From positions 2,975,001-3,039,000 of the forward strand of contig NZ_CP047897.1 in NCBI RefSeq assembly GCF_009913235.1: DNA of 64,000 nt, written 5' to 3'. How positions within the stretch are numbered: position 1 is the first letter of the stretch; each line of letters begins with the position of its first letter. The notes under the pieces are model-generated. The model was not told the origin of the DNA and searched no databases. It saw only the letters and a program-made list of their open reading frames with translations. Shown one piece after another: positions 42,819-50,796 of the stretch. The position numbers and the translations under genes were made by a program. This DNA is from Nibribacter ruber (lineage in GTDB: Bacteria; Bacteroidota; Bacteroidia; Cytophagales; Hymenobacteraceae).

Positions 42819-43541
42819 ATGAAACCTTTGTACGCCTTCGTGATTTTATGCTTGCTCCTAGCCCTGCCACAGGTAGAGGCCAGACCCAGACAAGAAGCAG
42901 CTCTTTCTATTGCTACCGTGCGTGGCGAACTGTTCTACCTGACCGTCGGCGGAAGAGTCATTAACCGTACCGCTACTAATAGAGTAGATGTAGGCGATTT
43001 GCCCGCCGGTAGGTATTGGCTGGACATCAGGATATTGAGAAGAGGCCGGGCCCAGAACATACGCGCCGAGGTGTTCTTGCAAGAAGGCTATGAAAGCATC
43101 TATGAACTGGCCCGCGGCCCCAGAGGAAACGCCTTGTTCCTGCGCAAAGTAGGAGAGGAACCTATGCGCCGCCGTCCTGACCCAAGACCGACTCCCAGAC
43201 CAAACCCTAGACCAGACAACAATTATGACCAGGACGATGTAGTGTGCCGGAACGCCATGCAAGAACGGGAACTGGAGCGCGCGCTTCGGTTCATAAAAGA
43301 GGAAGGCATGGATGACCGCAAGCTGGAGATTGCCAAAGGCGAAATTAAACTGGCCGGTGGGATCATGACCGAAGACTTAATCGCGCTCATGGACGCCCTC
43401 ACCTTTGAAGACCGCAAAGTGAAACTAGCCAAATACGCCTACACCTTCGTGTGCGACACCCGCAACTTCCCTAGAGTGCTGGACGCTTTAGAGTTTTCTA
43501 GCAACAAACGCGAAATGCAGGATTTCATCTACAAGCAGTAG
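42819..43541 (+). CDS. DUF4476 domain exported protein
   Basis: 240 residues. Signal peptide (about 1-21, ending VEA). A short beta domain (about 25-105), a Pro/Arg-rich linker (RRPDPRPTPRPNPRPD-like) and a C-terminal helical DUF4476 domain (about 140-240) with the typical motifs RALRFIKEEGMDDRKLEIAKG and LIALMDALTFEDRKVKLAKYAY and the final VLDALEFSSNKREM. DUF4476 proteins are typical of Bacteroidota and of unknown function. A strong terminator follows. Confidence 0.88.
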   Translation: MKPLYAFVILCLLLALPQVEARPRQEAALSIATVRGELFYLTVGGRVINRTATNRVDVGDLPAGRYWLDIRILRRGRAQNIRAEVFLQEGYESIYELARGPRGNALFLRKVGEEPMRRRPDPRPTPRPNPRPDNNYDQDDVVCRNAMQERELERALRFIKEEGMDDRKLEIAKGEIKLAGGIMTEDLIALMDALTFEDRKVKLAKYAYTFVCDTRNFPRVLDALEFSSNKREMQDFIYKQ

Positions 43542-43611
43542 CGGAGTAGATATAAGACGCAAGACATATGATTTAAGACTTCATTTTGAATCTACACCAG
43601 ACTATGAAAAC

Positions 43612-43644
43612 AGAAGAGCCTCTGCACATTGCAGAGGCTCTTCT
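43612..43644 (+). terminator. Strong terminator after the DUF4476 gene
   Basis: AGAAGAGCCTCTGCA (43612-43626) pairs perfectly with TGCAGAGGCTCTTCT (43630-43644), then ATTTTA. Confidence 0.85.
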
Positions 43645-43682
43645 ATTTTATTGAGGTACTACTACTACTACTAATTCTCTCC

Positions 43683-43832
43683 CTCTTTTGTCATCCTGAA
43701 AGGATCTCGGTAGCGAACTAGATAGGTAGAGGCAATGAAACAACCCTCTTCTTGTATAACTAATTCAGATGTCCACTTTTGGAAAACGCTATTACAGCTT
43801 GCCCACAAGATCCTTTCAGGATGACAAAAGAG
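43683..43832. repeat. Inverted repeat pair with 25-base arms (MITE-like)
   Basis: The 25-base arms (43683-43707 and 43808-43832) contain TGTCATCCTGAAAGGATCT and its reverse complement, 100 bases apart, with no gene between them. Similar 'TCATCCTGAAAGGATC' stretches are scattered in genomes of this group, so it may be a small non-autonomous repeat element. No target-site duplication was found by eye. Confidence 0.6.
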
Positions 43833-43955
43833 GAGGGAATGCCTAAAGAAGGGTTGAGGTAGGATTAAAAAATACGAAAGAAGTAGGTGAGAAGGGGTTA
43901 GGCCAAAGAGAGGAAATTGCAATACACCAGACAAGAGGCATGAATGCCAGTGCAT

Positions 43956-43992
43956 CGTTTTTAGCCTATTTTCATCAAAATAGGCCAAAAAC
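43956..43992. repeat. Palindromic intergenic repeat, copy 13
   Basis: CGTTTTTAGCCTATTTT and AAAATAGGCCAAAAACG arms. The mid-stem G/C pair is A/T here on both sides (compensating). Confidence 0.85.
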
Positions 43993-43994
43993 GA

Positions 43995-44035
43995 AAGACG
44001 CCAGACACATTAGAAAATCTTGTGTCTGGCGTCTT
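43995..44035 (-). terminator. Terminator after the DUF4293 gene
   Basis: AAGACGCCAGACACA (43995-44009) pairs perfectly with TGTGTCTGGCGTCTT (44021-44035). On the minus strand it follows the DUF4293 stop and is followed by TCGTTTTTGG from the repeat. Confidence 0.75.
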
Positions 44036-44058
44036 GTGTCTTAAGTCTATCTTCGCGC

Positions 44059-44535
44059 TTAGCGCAATCTATCCATTGACCGCACCAAGTCCTCATCGCG
44101 TTTGATGAAGCGGTTGGCGAGGGCATTCATAACCATGGCCACGAAGGGAATGTAAAAGCCAGACAGGCGCTCTCCTGCTTCTTTGGTGGGAACCAAGTCT
44201 TCGCCCACGTAGAAAGAGAAGTAGAATACCACGCCCACTAAGGCAGCCAGTACCACAGAGTTTAAAAGACCCAGTTTCATTTGGGTGAGGCGGCTCTTGT
44301 ATTGGAAGATTTCATAAAGAGCAATAAGGGCGGCGGCCCCAGCCAGAATAGCAATGAAAATGGCGCTCTTAGAAGTGGCTCCCTCGGTGGCGGTTTCAGG
44401 TCCTAATTGGTAGGCGTCCAATACATATTCCACGCCATTGGCCGGATTCGTCTTCGCCCAGATAGGCACGAAGAACATACCCACCATGGCAATCACAATA
44501 AGCAACAGAAACACACTTTGAATTCTTTGTATCAT
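44059..44535 (-). CDS. DUF4293 family membrane protein
   Basis: 158 residues with four transmembrane helices: about 6-24 (FLLLIVIAMVGMFFVPIW), 60-80, 92-110, 128-145, ending in a charged tail RFIKRDEDLVRSMDRLR. The start MIQRIQSVFLLL and the end DEDLVRSMDRLR are hallmarks of DUF4293, a Bacteroidota-specific family of unknown role. Divergent from the thiolase gene, with a likely promoter between them. A terminator follows. Confidence 0.9.
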   Translation of the reverse strand: MIQRIQSVFLLLIVIAMVGMFFVPIWAKTNPANGVEYVLDAYQLGPETATEGATSKSAIFIAILAGAAALIALYEIFQYKSRLTQMKLGLLNSVVLAALVGVVFYFSFYVGEDLVPTKEAGERLSGFYIPFVAMVMNALANRFIKRDEDLVRSMDRLR

Positions 44536-44566
44536 AACAGGGTTAGTTAACTTGCAGTCAGTAATA

Positions 44567-44600
44567 CAAAGCTACATAAAACTTGTCAATCATGGCTCAA
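44567..44600 (-). promoter_or_regulatory. Probable promoter of the DUF4293 gene
   Basis: On the minus strand TTG (44600-44598), 23 bases, TAGCTTTG (44574-44567). The -7 box is exact; the spacing is on the long side. It would start in the first codons of the divergent thiolase gene. Confidence 0.45.
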
Positions 44601-45800
44601 GACGCTTATATCATAGACATCATCCGGACGCCGGTAGGCAAATTTGGCGGTTCGTTGTGCAGCATCAGGCCAGACGACCTGGGTGCGCACGTCATCAAAG
44701 AGTTGATGGCCCGCAACCCAGACGTGAATCCCAAGGATATTGAAGACGTTATTTTCGGTGCGGCCAACCAAGCCGGCGAGGACAACCGCAACGTGGCCCG
44801 CATGTCGGCGTTGTTGGCGGGCCTGCCGCAAGAGGTGGGCGGCGTGACCGTAAACCGACTGTGCGCCTCAGGTTTACAGTCCATCGCAGACGCCAGCCGC
44901 GCTATCAAAGCTGGTGAAGGCGAAGTTTACATTGCCGGCGGCGTGGAGAGCATGACCCGCGCGCCGTTCGTGATGGCCAAATCAGACTCGGCCTGGAGCC
45001 GCACCCCTGAGATTCATGACACCACCATTGGCTGGCGCTTTGTGAATCCTGCCCTTTCCAAACTCCACCACCCGTACTCCATGGGCGAGACCGCCGAGAA
45101 CGTGGCCAAGCAATGGAACATCTCCCGCGAAGACCAGGATAAATTTGCCGTACAGTCGCAGACCCGTTACCAGGAAGCCGCCAAGGCCGGCAAATTTAAG
45201 GATGAGATTGTGCCTGTGGCCGTGCCGCAGAAGAAAGGCGAGGCTTTGGTATTTGACACCGATGAGCACCCGCGCTTATCGCCCATTGAAAAGTTAGCCG
45301 AACTGAAGCCTGCCTTCATCAAAGAAGGTGGTTCTGTGACGGCTGGGAATGCCTCTGGGATCAATGACGGAGCCGCCGCGGCTTTAATTGTAAGTGGTGA
45401 CTACATGCGCAAGCACAACCTCAAGCCTATGGCTAGGATTGTCGCCGCCGCTGTTGCCGGAGTAGACCCTGCGCACATGGGCATCGGTCCAGTACCGGCC
45501 ACCCGCAAAGTGTTGGAGCGTGCTGGGCTGGAAGTAAAAGACCTGGATTTGATAGAACTGAATGAGGCCTTCGCCTCACAAGCGTTGGCTTGCTCAAAAG
45601 AATTAGGGCTGGACCCCGAGAAAGTGAACGTGAACGGAGGTTCCATTGCCATCGGGCATCCACTGGGTGCCAGCGGTACCCGAGTGAGCGCCACGCTTCT
45701 GCATGAAATGAAACGCCGTCCAGACGCCAAGTACGGTTTGGCTACCATGTGTATTGGTGTAGGCCAAGGCCTGGCGGTGCTATATGAAAAATGTGAATAG
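44592..45800 (+). CDS. Acetyl-CoA acyltransferase (thiolase)
   Basis: 402 residues. Cleaves 3-ketoacyl-CoA (beta-oxidation) or joins acetyl-CoA. Signature motifs: NRLCASGLQ with nucleophile Cys91, [30 protein letters not shown] with the catalytic His, and [13 protein letters not shown] with the second Cys. The ATG at 44592 gives the normal N-terminus ([16 protein letters not shown]); a TTG three codons upstream is not needed. Likely the fatty-acid-degrading enzyme; the acyl-CoA dehydrogenase at 5,039 could act in the same pathway but is far away. Confidence 0.95.
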   Translation: MAQDAYIIDIIRTPVGKFGGSLCSIRPDDLGAHVIKELMARNPDVNPKDIEDVIFGAANQAGEDNRNVARMSALLAGLPQEVGGVTVNRLCASGLQSIADASRAIKAGEGEVYIAGGVESMTRAPFVMAKSDSAWSRTPEIHDTTIGWRFVNPALSKLHHPYSMGETAENVAKQWNISREDQDKFAVQSQTRYQEAAKAGKFKDEIVPVAVPQKKGEALVFDTDEHPRLSPIEKLAELKPAFIKEGGSVTAGNASGINDGAAAALIVSGDYMRKHNLKPMARIVAAAVAGVDPAHMGIGPVPATRKVLERAGLEVKDLDLIELNEAFASQALACSKELGLDPEKVNVNGGSIAIGHPLGASGTRVSATLLHEMKRRPDAKYGLATMCIGVGQGLAVLYEKCE

Positions 45801-45823
45801 CTTGCTTTAGCATATTATTTCCA

Positions 45824-45864
45824 GATAATCCCGTCTTTGCTTAGCAGAGGCGGGACTATTTTTT
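45824..45864 (+). terminator. Terminator after the thiolase gene
   Basis: AATCCCGTCT (from 45827) pairs with AGGCGGGACT, with G-T pairs, followed by ATTTTTTATG. Confidence 0.7.
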
Positions 45865-45890
45865 ATGCCTGAATTTGAGCGCGTTGAAAT

Positions 45891-45927
45891 CGTTTTTGGC
45901 CTGTTTTCTGAAAAGTAGCCCGAAAAC
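45891..45927. repeat. Palindromic intergenic repeat, copy 14
   Basis: CGTTTTTGGCCTG and GTAGCCCGAAAAC arms, one side partly decayed. Confidence 0.8.
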
Positions 45928-45984
45928 AAAATTATTCTGGCACGGACGTTGCATTCTACTAGTCAGAACTTAAAACCCACAGAT

Positions 45985-46452
45985 ATGAAACGGTACTTTT
46001 TACTCGCAATGTTTAGTGTTTTGTCCTTCGGAAACTTGGCCATGGCCTCTGGTGTGAAAGATGCTGATAAAGACAAGCAACAGCAGAAAGCCGCTGAGCA
46101 AAACCGAAAAGCGTTTGAGAAGGCCGCCAAGAAAGACGTTAAAAAAAGCAAGCGTGGCGACGAGGCTTCTTACCAGCAAGAGATGGCCCGCGCCAAATCT
46201 CAATACAATAGAGACAAGGACAACCTGAAGCGGGAATACAACCGCCGTCAGCATGAACTGCGCGATCGCTATAGAGCAGATGAGAATAGCTTGTCTAGAA
46301 CTGATTATGAGCAAGAGAAAGCGAGTATGAAAGCGAATTATGAAAGGGAAAAAGATGCCTTGCAGGCTCGCTATGAGCAGGACCGCGATACCCGTCAGCA
46401 GAACTGGGAAGCGTCCAGAGGCAATATGTCTTTGATTTCTTTCAATAGATAG
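45985..46452 (+). CDS. Exported coiled-coil protein of unknown function
   Basis: 155 residues. Signal peptide (MKRYFLLAMFSVLSFGNLAMA, about 1-21), then a fully charged helix-forming region (about 25-145): repeats of YNRDKDNLKREYNRR, YEQEKASMKANYEREK, ALQARYEQDRDTRQQ, i.e. a long coiled coil with a tyrosine about every 11-22 residues. It should be a periplasmic or surface rod. No family recognised. The ATG at 45985 is preferred over a TTG at 45949. A strong terminator follows. Confidence 0.72.
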   Translation: MKRYFLLAMFSVLSFGNLAMASGVKDADKDKQQQKAAEQNRKAFEKAAKKDVKKSKRGDEASYQQEMARAKSQYNRDKDNLKREYNRRQHELRDRYRADENSLSRTDYEQEKASMKANYEREKDALQARYEQDRDTRQQNWEASRGNMSLISFNR

Positions 46453-46482
46453 TGAATAATGGTTTTTGAATAGGTTAAGGTG

Positions 46483-46515
46483 AAAAAACGGCTTCCCGGA
46501 GGGAGGCCGTTTTTT
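46483..46515 (+). terminator. Strong terminator after the coiled-coil gene
   Basis: AAAAAACGGCTTCC (46483-46496) pairs with GGAGGCCGTTTTTT (46502-46515); the 3' arm ends in a run of eight T. Confidence 0.85.
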
Positions 46516-46530
46516 TTGTGCCTGTGATTT

Positions 46531-46567
46531 CAGTTTTAGCTCGTTTCCCAGAAAGTAGGCCAAAAAC
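46531..46567. repeat. Palindromic intergenic repeat, copy 15
   Basis: CAGTTTTAGCTCG and GTAGGCCAAAAAC arms, partly decayed, next to a terminator. Confidence 0.7.
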
Positions 46568-46585
46568 ACCATGCCGATTCAAAGT

Positions 46586-47065
46586 GCGAATTCTCCCGTC
46601 AAAGTGCAGATTCTCCCCTTGAGGGGGAGCGAAGAGGGGTGTTTACAATCGCTAATCATACCCGTCCGCCGTTGTTGGTGTTATCACCAACGACCAGAAC
46701 TGCCTCCCAACTCTTACTTCTCAACTTTCAACTTTTCATACTCCGAGAGAGGTTTGTCACTTTTCTCCTTGATGAGAAAAGTAACCAAAAGAATCAAGAA
46801 GAAAAGAAACTCGCTGCCGCTCAGACAGCTTTTCTTCCTTCTCTGCACCTGGCTGATGTGATTCGTTTCATCGCGGGCTTAGTCCTCTGCTACTTTAAAC
46901 GTCGCTGCTTTCTCCCTCGGCAAAAGAGCCTTAATGGGAACAGGCTCTTTTGCCTCAGTCGAGGGCAGGCGGGTTGCAGGTGGAGAAGTTGCAATGCCTT
47001 CATCGCCCTGCAGGCGGGGAGAAAAAATGACTCAGGACTCGCGACTCAAGACTCAGGACTAGATT
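46586..47065. repeat. Mosaic of interspersed repeat pieces (no gene)
   Basis: About 480 bases with several repeat fragments: TCTCCCCTTGAGGGGG...GAGGGGTGTTTACA (46611-46644, related to 62,781-62,851); a hairpin GTTGGTGTTATCACCAAC (46674-46691); a CTTTTCTCCTTGATGAGAAAAG stretch (from 46760); a hairpin around GGCAAAAGAGCC / GGCTCTTTTGCC (46919-46955); and GACTCAGGACT units (47031-47060). Two open frames across it have no protein-like composition and were not called. Confidence 0.6.
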
Positions 47066-47068
47066 CAT

Positions 47069-47076
47069 TATCTTTG
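47069..47076 (+). promoter_or_regulatory. -7 box right in front of truA (possible leaderless start)
   Basis: TATCTTTG is an exact TAnnTTTG and ends only 4 bases before the truA ATG (47081). Transcription would begin at or just inside the start codon. Confidence 0.45.
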
Positions 47077-47080
47077 CGGC

Positions 47081-47890
47081 ATGCGGTATTTCTTAGATGT
47101 GGCCTATGACGGCACGCGGTTTCATGGCTGGCAGACGCAACCCAACGCACTTACGGTGCAGGAGGTACTGGATGATGCCATTTCTAAGGTATTCAGGGTG
47201 CCGCAGGTAGAAAGTATTGGCAGTGGCCGGACTGATACCGGTGTGCATGCGGGTCAGCAATGGGTGCATGTGGATTTGCCTAAGGTTTTTACGCCAGAGG
47301 AGATTGTTTACAAGCTCAATCGCCTTCTGCCGCCAGACATTGCTGTGCGGCAGGCCAAGCAGGTAGGGCCCGAGGCGCACACCCGCTTTGACGCTATTTC
47401 AAGAACGTATGAGTACCACATTACGCTGGAGAAGAATCCGTTTCTGGTGAGACATGCGTATTTCTTATCGCGCAGGCCTAACGTGGAGCAGATGAATTTG
47501 GCGGCGCAGGCCTTGCTGGAACTGGAGGATTTCACTACGTTCTCAAAAGTTAAAGGCGACACCAAGCACTACCGCTGTACCATCAACCAAGCCTTTTGGC
47601 TAGAAGAGGACAACAGGTTGGTCTTCACTATTCAGGCCAACCGCTTTCTGCGCGGCATGGTGCGCCTCATTGTAGGAACGTTGCTGGATGTAGGCAAAGG
47701 AAAACTCAGCGTTCACCGGTTCAGAGAAATCATTGAGAGGCAGGATAGAAGCCTGTCCAGCGGGGCCGCTCCTTCAGAAGGCCTTTTTCTGCATCGCGTA
47801 GACTACCCCGAGGGGTACTTTGACCAACAGCAAGCCTTGTATAACCAAGAAGCGCACCGCCTGCAAGCTTTATCCAATCAAGAAGGATAA
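47081..47890 (+). CDS. truA: tRNA pseudouridine(38-40) synthase TruA
   Basis: Converts uridines 38-40 of the anticodon arm to pseudouridine. 269 residues; the catalytic Asp52 is in GSGRTDTGVHA, with YDGTRFHGWQ near the start, LNRLLPPDIAV, the FTTFSKVKGD region and the late RGMVRLIVGTLLDVG. The C-terminal 20 residues (QQALYNQEAHRLQAL) extend the usual length slightly. A palindromic repeat starts two bases after its stop; the gene has no close operon partner. Confidence 0.96.
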   Translation: MRYFLDVAYDGTRFHGWQTQPNALTVQEVLDDAISKVFRVPQVESIGSGRTDTGVHAGQQWVHVDLPKVFTPEEIVYKLNRLLPPDIAVRQAKQVGPEAHTRFDAISRTYEYHITLEKNPFLVRHAYFLSRRPNVEQMNLAAQALLELEDFTTFSKVKGDTKHYRCTINQAFWLEEDNRLVFTIQANRFLRGMVRLIVGTLLDVGKGKLSVHRFREIIERQDRSLSSGAAPSEGLFLHRVDYPEGYFDQQQALYNQEAHRLQALSNQEG

Positions 47891-47891
47891 T

Positions 47892-47928
47892 CGTTTTGGC
47901 CTGTTTTCTAGAAAGTAGCCCAAAAACG
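47892..47928. repeat. Palindromic intergenic repeat, copy 16
   Basis: CGTTTTGGCCTG and GTAGCCCAAAAACG arms, beginning two bases after the truA stop. Confidence 0.85.
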
Positions 47929-47932
47929 CATT

Positions 47933-47967
47933 CTCAACTCAAGACTCGCGACTCAGGACTCAGGACT
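47933..47967. repeat. GACTC-rich repeat
   Basis: Units of ACTCAAGACTCGCGACTCAGGACT. The same pieces occur before truA at 47031-47062, in a different order. No spacer structure. Confidence 0.6.
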
Positions 47968-47991
47968 GCTTATGAAGTAAGCATTATTGAG

Positions 47992-47999
47992 TACTTTTG
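47992..47999 (+). promoter_or_regulatory. Probable -7 box for the ABC exporter gene
   Basis: TACTTTTG fits TAnnTTTG. If used, the transcript would carry the whole palindromic repeat at 48,019 in its leader, before the ATG at 48,144. Confidence 0.35.
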
Positions 48000-48018
48000 C
48001 CCGAGGCTCTGGCACAGG

Positions 48019-48056
48019 CGTTTTTGGCTTGTTTTCTGGAAATCAGGCCAAAAACG
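48019..48056. repeat. Palindromic intergenic repeat, copy 17
   Basis: CGTTTTTGGCTTG and CAGGCCAAAAACG arms, centre TTTTCTGGAAAT. The open frame runs through it, giving a false N-terminal extension of the ABC gene. Confidence 0.85.
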
Positions 48057-48143
48057 AGAATAACGCAAAACTATCAGGTACCTGTACAGGTTTGTTTTCC
48101 GTACCACGTTCTCAGGAGCCCATCAAATTTAGCACAAGACCAC

Positions 48144-49910
48144 ATGAGTGAAATAGGCGGCAGTAAGACAGGAAGTGCCTTTGACTGGGAGGTACTCAGG
48201 AAGATTTTCCGGTTTGTGAAGCCCTACAACAAGGTATTTTATTTCGTGATTTTTCTGACGGTGGCCTCTGCCGTGCTGGCCACAGTGCGCCCGTTCCTTA
48301 TTCAGGAAATGGTGGACAAGCAGATTCTGCAGTACAACTGGGCTGGCGTGAACCGCATGTTCATCTGGCTGGTGGTGCTCTTGATTCTGCACACGCTTGT
48401 TTCGTATCTACACACGTATTTTGCCGGATGGCTGGGACAGTACGTAGTGCGGGACATCCGGGTGAAGCTCTATGAGCACATCCTTAAGCTCAGACTCAAG
48501 TTCTATGACCGCACGCCTATCGGGACGCTGGTGACGCGTAACGTGAGCGACGTAGAGACCCTTTCTGACGTGTTCTCTGAAGGTTTGGCCGCCATGATTG
48601 GCGATGTTCTGCAACTGGTCTTCATTCTGGCCTACATGTTCTGGCTGGATTGGGAACTGACCTTGGTGAGTCTTTCCATGTTCCCACTTTTGATTTTGAG
48701 CACTTATGTCTTTAAAGAGAAAGTAAAAGCGTCTTTCCAGGAGGTGCGCGGGGCGGTGGCTAAGTTGAATGCCTTTGTGCAAGAGCACATCACGGGCATG
48801 ATGGTGGTGCAGATTTTCAACAATGAGGCCCGCGAGATGAAGAAGTTTGAGGCTATCAACAAAGAACATACCCGCGCCAATGTCAAGTCCGTGCTGTATT
48901 ACTCGGTGTACTTCCCGGTGGCCGAGGTGATTGGCGCGGCGGGTACGGGACTTTTAGTTTGGTACGGCGCGAAGGGCGTGGTGCAGGACCATGTCACGCT
49001 GGGTACGCTCATCGCCTTTATCATGTACATCGCCATGTTCTTCAGGCCCATCCGCCAAATCGCAGATAGATTCAATACCTTGCAGTTGGGCGTGGTGAGC
49101 TCAGAGCGTATCATGAAACTGCTGGAAAGCAAAGAACTGATTTCAGACACCGGGGAATACCGTCCAGAAACCATCAAAGGCGGCGTGGACTTTGAACAGG
49201 TATGGTTCGCTTACAACGATGAGGACTGGGTGTTGCGCGGTATCTCGTTCCAGGTGCAACCGGGGCAGACCGTGGCCTTGGTAGGCGCCACCGGTGCGGG
49301 TAAGACGTCCATCATCAACCTGCTCAGCCGATTCTATGAGATTAACAAAGGCGTGATTAAGGTAGACGGGCATGATATTAAAGAGTATGACCTGGATGTA
49401 TTGCGCCGGCACATTGGCGTGGTCTTGCAAGACGTGTTCCTATTCTCAGGCACTATTCAAGAGAACATCACGCTGGGCAACAAAGACATCACCGAAAGCC
49501 AGATTTGGGAGGCCGCTCGCTTGGTAGGCGCCGATAAGTTCATTGAGCGTTTACCGGGTGGTTTGCAGTACAACGTGATGGAGCGTGGGGCTACTTTGTC
49601 CGTGGGGCAGCGGCAGTTGATTTCGTTTGTGCGTGCCATGGTCTATGACCCTAAGATCATCATCCTGGACGAGGCTACATCTAGCGTTGACTCAGAGACC
49701 GAAGAACTCATCCAATTCGCCATTGCCCAGTTGATGGAAGGCCGCACCTCTATTGTGATTGCGCACCGTCTGTCCACCATCCAGAAGGCAGACAACATCA
49801 TTGTCTTGGACCGCGGCGAAATCAAGGAAAGCGGCACCCATGAGCAGCTCCTGCAATCTGGCGGCTACTATGCCCAGTTACATGAGATGCAGTACAAGAA
49901 CTTCGTGTAA
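48144..49910 (+). CDS. ABC exporter, fused permease and ATPase (MsbA/LmrA-like)
   Basis: 588 residues, a half-transporter that should dimerise: six transmembrane helices in the first 320 residues, then an ATPase with Walker A GATGAGKTS (381-389), the Q-loop region, the signature LSVGQRQ (about 485), Walker B IIILDEATS (about 505-513) and the H-loop IAHRLS. The substrate is unknown; lipids or peptides are common. The frame is open upstream to 47997, but the first 49 residues are repeat-derived (FLACFLEIRPKT); the ATG at 48144 is chosen. Followed by a repeat and a membrane-anchored gene. Confidence 0.93.
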   Translation: MSEIGGSKTGSAFDWEVLRKIFRFVKPYNKVFYFVIFLTVASAVLATVRPFLIQEMVDKQILQYNWAGVNRMFIWLVVLLILHTLVSYLHTYFAGWLGQYVVRDIRVKLYEHILKLRLKFYDRTPIGTLVTRNVSDVETLSDVFSEGLAAMIGDVLQLVFILAYMFWLDWELTLVSLSMFPLLILSTYVFKEKVKASFQEVRGAVAKLNAFVQEHITGMMVVQIFNNEAREMKKFEAINKEHTRANVKSVLYYSVYFPVAEVIGAAGTGLLVWYGAKGVVQDHVTLGTLIAFIMYIAMFFRPIRQIADRFNTLQLGVVSSERIMKLLESKELISDTGEYRPETIKGGVDFEQVWFAYNDEDWVLRGISFQVQPGQTVALVGATGAGKTSIINLLSRFYEINKGVIKVDGHDIKEYDLDVLRRHIGVVLQDVFLFSGTIQENITLGNKDITESQIWEAARLVGADKFIERLPGGLQYNVMERGATLSVGQRQLISFVRAMVYDPKIIILDEATSSVDSETEELIQFAIAQLMEGRTSIVIAHRLSTIQKADNIIVLDRGEIKESGTHEQLLQSGGYYAQLHEMQYKNFV

Positions 49911-49927
49911 GACTAAACTGAAAAGAC

Positions 49928-49965
49928 CGTTTTTGGCCTGTCTTCCAGGAAATAAGCCAAAAACG
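49928..49965. repeat. Palindromic intergenic repeat, copy 18
   Basis: CGTTTTTGGCCTG and TAAGCCAAAAACG arms, 18 bases after the ABC gene stop. Confidence 0.85.
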
Positions 49966-50074
49966 GTCATCAAAATCATCTTCACATTTCCAAATCTTCA
50001 AATCAGAATAAATAGCACATCAGCAAATTACCCCATTCTCTCAATCACTCATTCTCTCATTCACTCAATAAAAA

Positions 50075-50593
50075 ATGAATAAGCGTTTCTTGATCTACAT
50101 GCTCCTGGTCATTGCCGCCATGATAGGCATATATGCGTACGTGGGTGGTTTCAAGCAGGTAGACATTACCAAGACCACTTCCAGCCAAATCTTTATCGCC
50201 GGAAAACTATATGAGGGCAAGCCCGATGCCGAGGAACTGGGTGATTTGTTTCAGGAAGTGGGGCAGATGGTAGAACAGAAGAAGATAGTAGGCGAGCCCG
50301 CCGGCATCTATTACAACAACCCAGAGAAGAAAAGCAATACTCTGAGGGCCTTCATAGGCGTGGCTATTGCAGATACCACCGTGGCCCTGCCCAAAGGCTA
50401 CAAAGTGCGGATTGTGAAGGCAGGTCAGCCGGTCTTGCAGGGCACCCTAGACGCCAGCCAGATGATTGCCCCCAAGAAGATATACGAGGCGCTCTTTGCC
50501 TACGCCGAAGACCATAAGATCAAACTGAAGAACTACTTCGTGGAGCGGTATCCAGACAGAGAATCGGCGGTGATTCAGGTGGGTTTGGAGTAG
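50075..50593 (+). CDS. Membrane-anchored protein with possible GyrI-like domain
   Basis: 172 residues: an N-terminal helix (about 4-24), then a domain with GDLFQEVGQMVEQKKIVGEPAGIYYNNPEKKSN, AFIGVAIADTTVALPKGYKVRIVKAGQPVLQGTLDAS and IYEALFAYAEDHKIKLKNYFVERYP. The 'G-P-x-G-x-Y...P' and Y-E-A-L-Y-x-Y pattern is like the GyrI/effector-binding fold also found in membrane-anchored TEX264-like proteins. That reading is tentative. Upstream bases are CATTCTCTCA-type low-complexity repeats. Confidence 0.7.
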   Translation: MNKRFLIYMLLVIAAMIGIYAYVGGFKQVDITKTTSSQIFIAGKLYEGKPDAEELGDLFQEVGQMVEQKKIVGEPAGIYYNNPEKKSNTLRAFIGVAIADTTVALPKGYKVRIVKAGQPVLQGTLDASQMIAPKKIYEALFAYAEDHKIKLKNYFVERYPDRESAVIQVGLE

Positions 50594-50619
50594 ACAAGGT
50601 TTGCTAGAAGGCAGATAAC

Positions 50620-50656
50620 ACAAGAGCGGTTTCCGGGGGTGGGAGGCCGCTCTTGT
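50620..50656 (+). terminator. Terminator after the GyrI-like gene
   Basis: ACAAGAGCGG (50620-50629) pairs with CCGCTCTTGT (50647-50656), followed by CGTTTTT from the next repeat. Confidence 0.75.
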
Positions 50657-50694
50657 CGTTTTTATGCTGTTTTCAGGGAAATAGGCTAAAAACG
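50657..50694. repeat. Palindromic intergenic repeat, copy 19
   Basis: CGTTTTTATGCTG and ATAGGCTAAAAACG arms; it supplies the T run of the preceding terminator. Confidence 0.75.
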
Positions 50695-50796
50695 GCTTTG
50701 AGAGCATGCTGAAGATATACAGGCACGAAGAGTTGTATCCACGAACGGTTGCCGCTTATTGCTCTGCTGAATGCTTTCCTTTAAAAGTAAAGTAAG

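Noticed and set aside
43671-43988. 105-codon minus-strand frame
   Set aside because: It reads through a MITE-like inverted repeat and a palindromic repeat; its peptide start (MAYFDENRLKT) is repeat-derived.
46571-47109. Two plus-strand open frames (96 and 156 codons) before truA
   Set aside because: They run through several repeat pieces, have low-quality composition and overlap the truA start in another frame.
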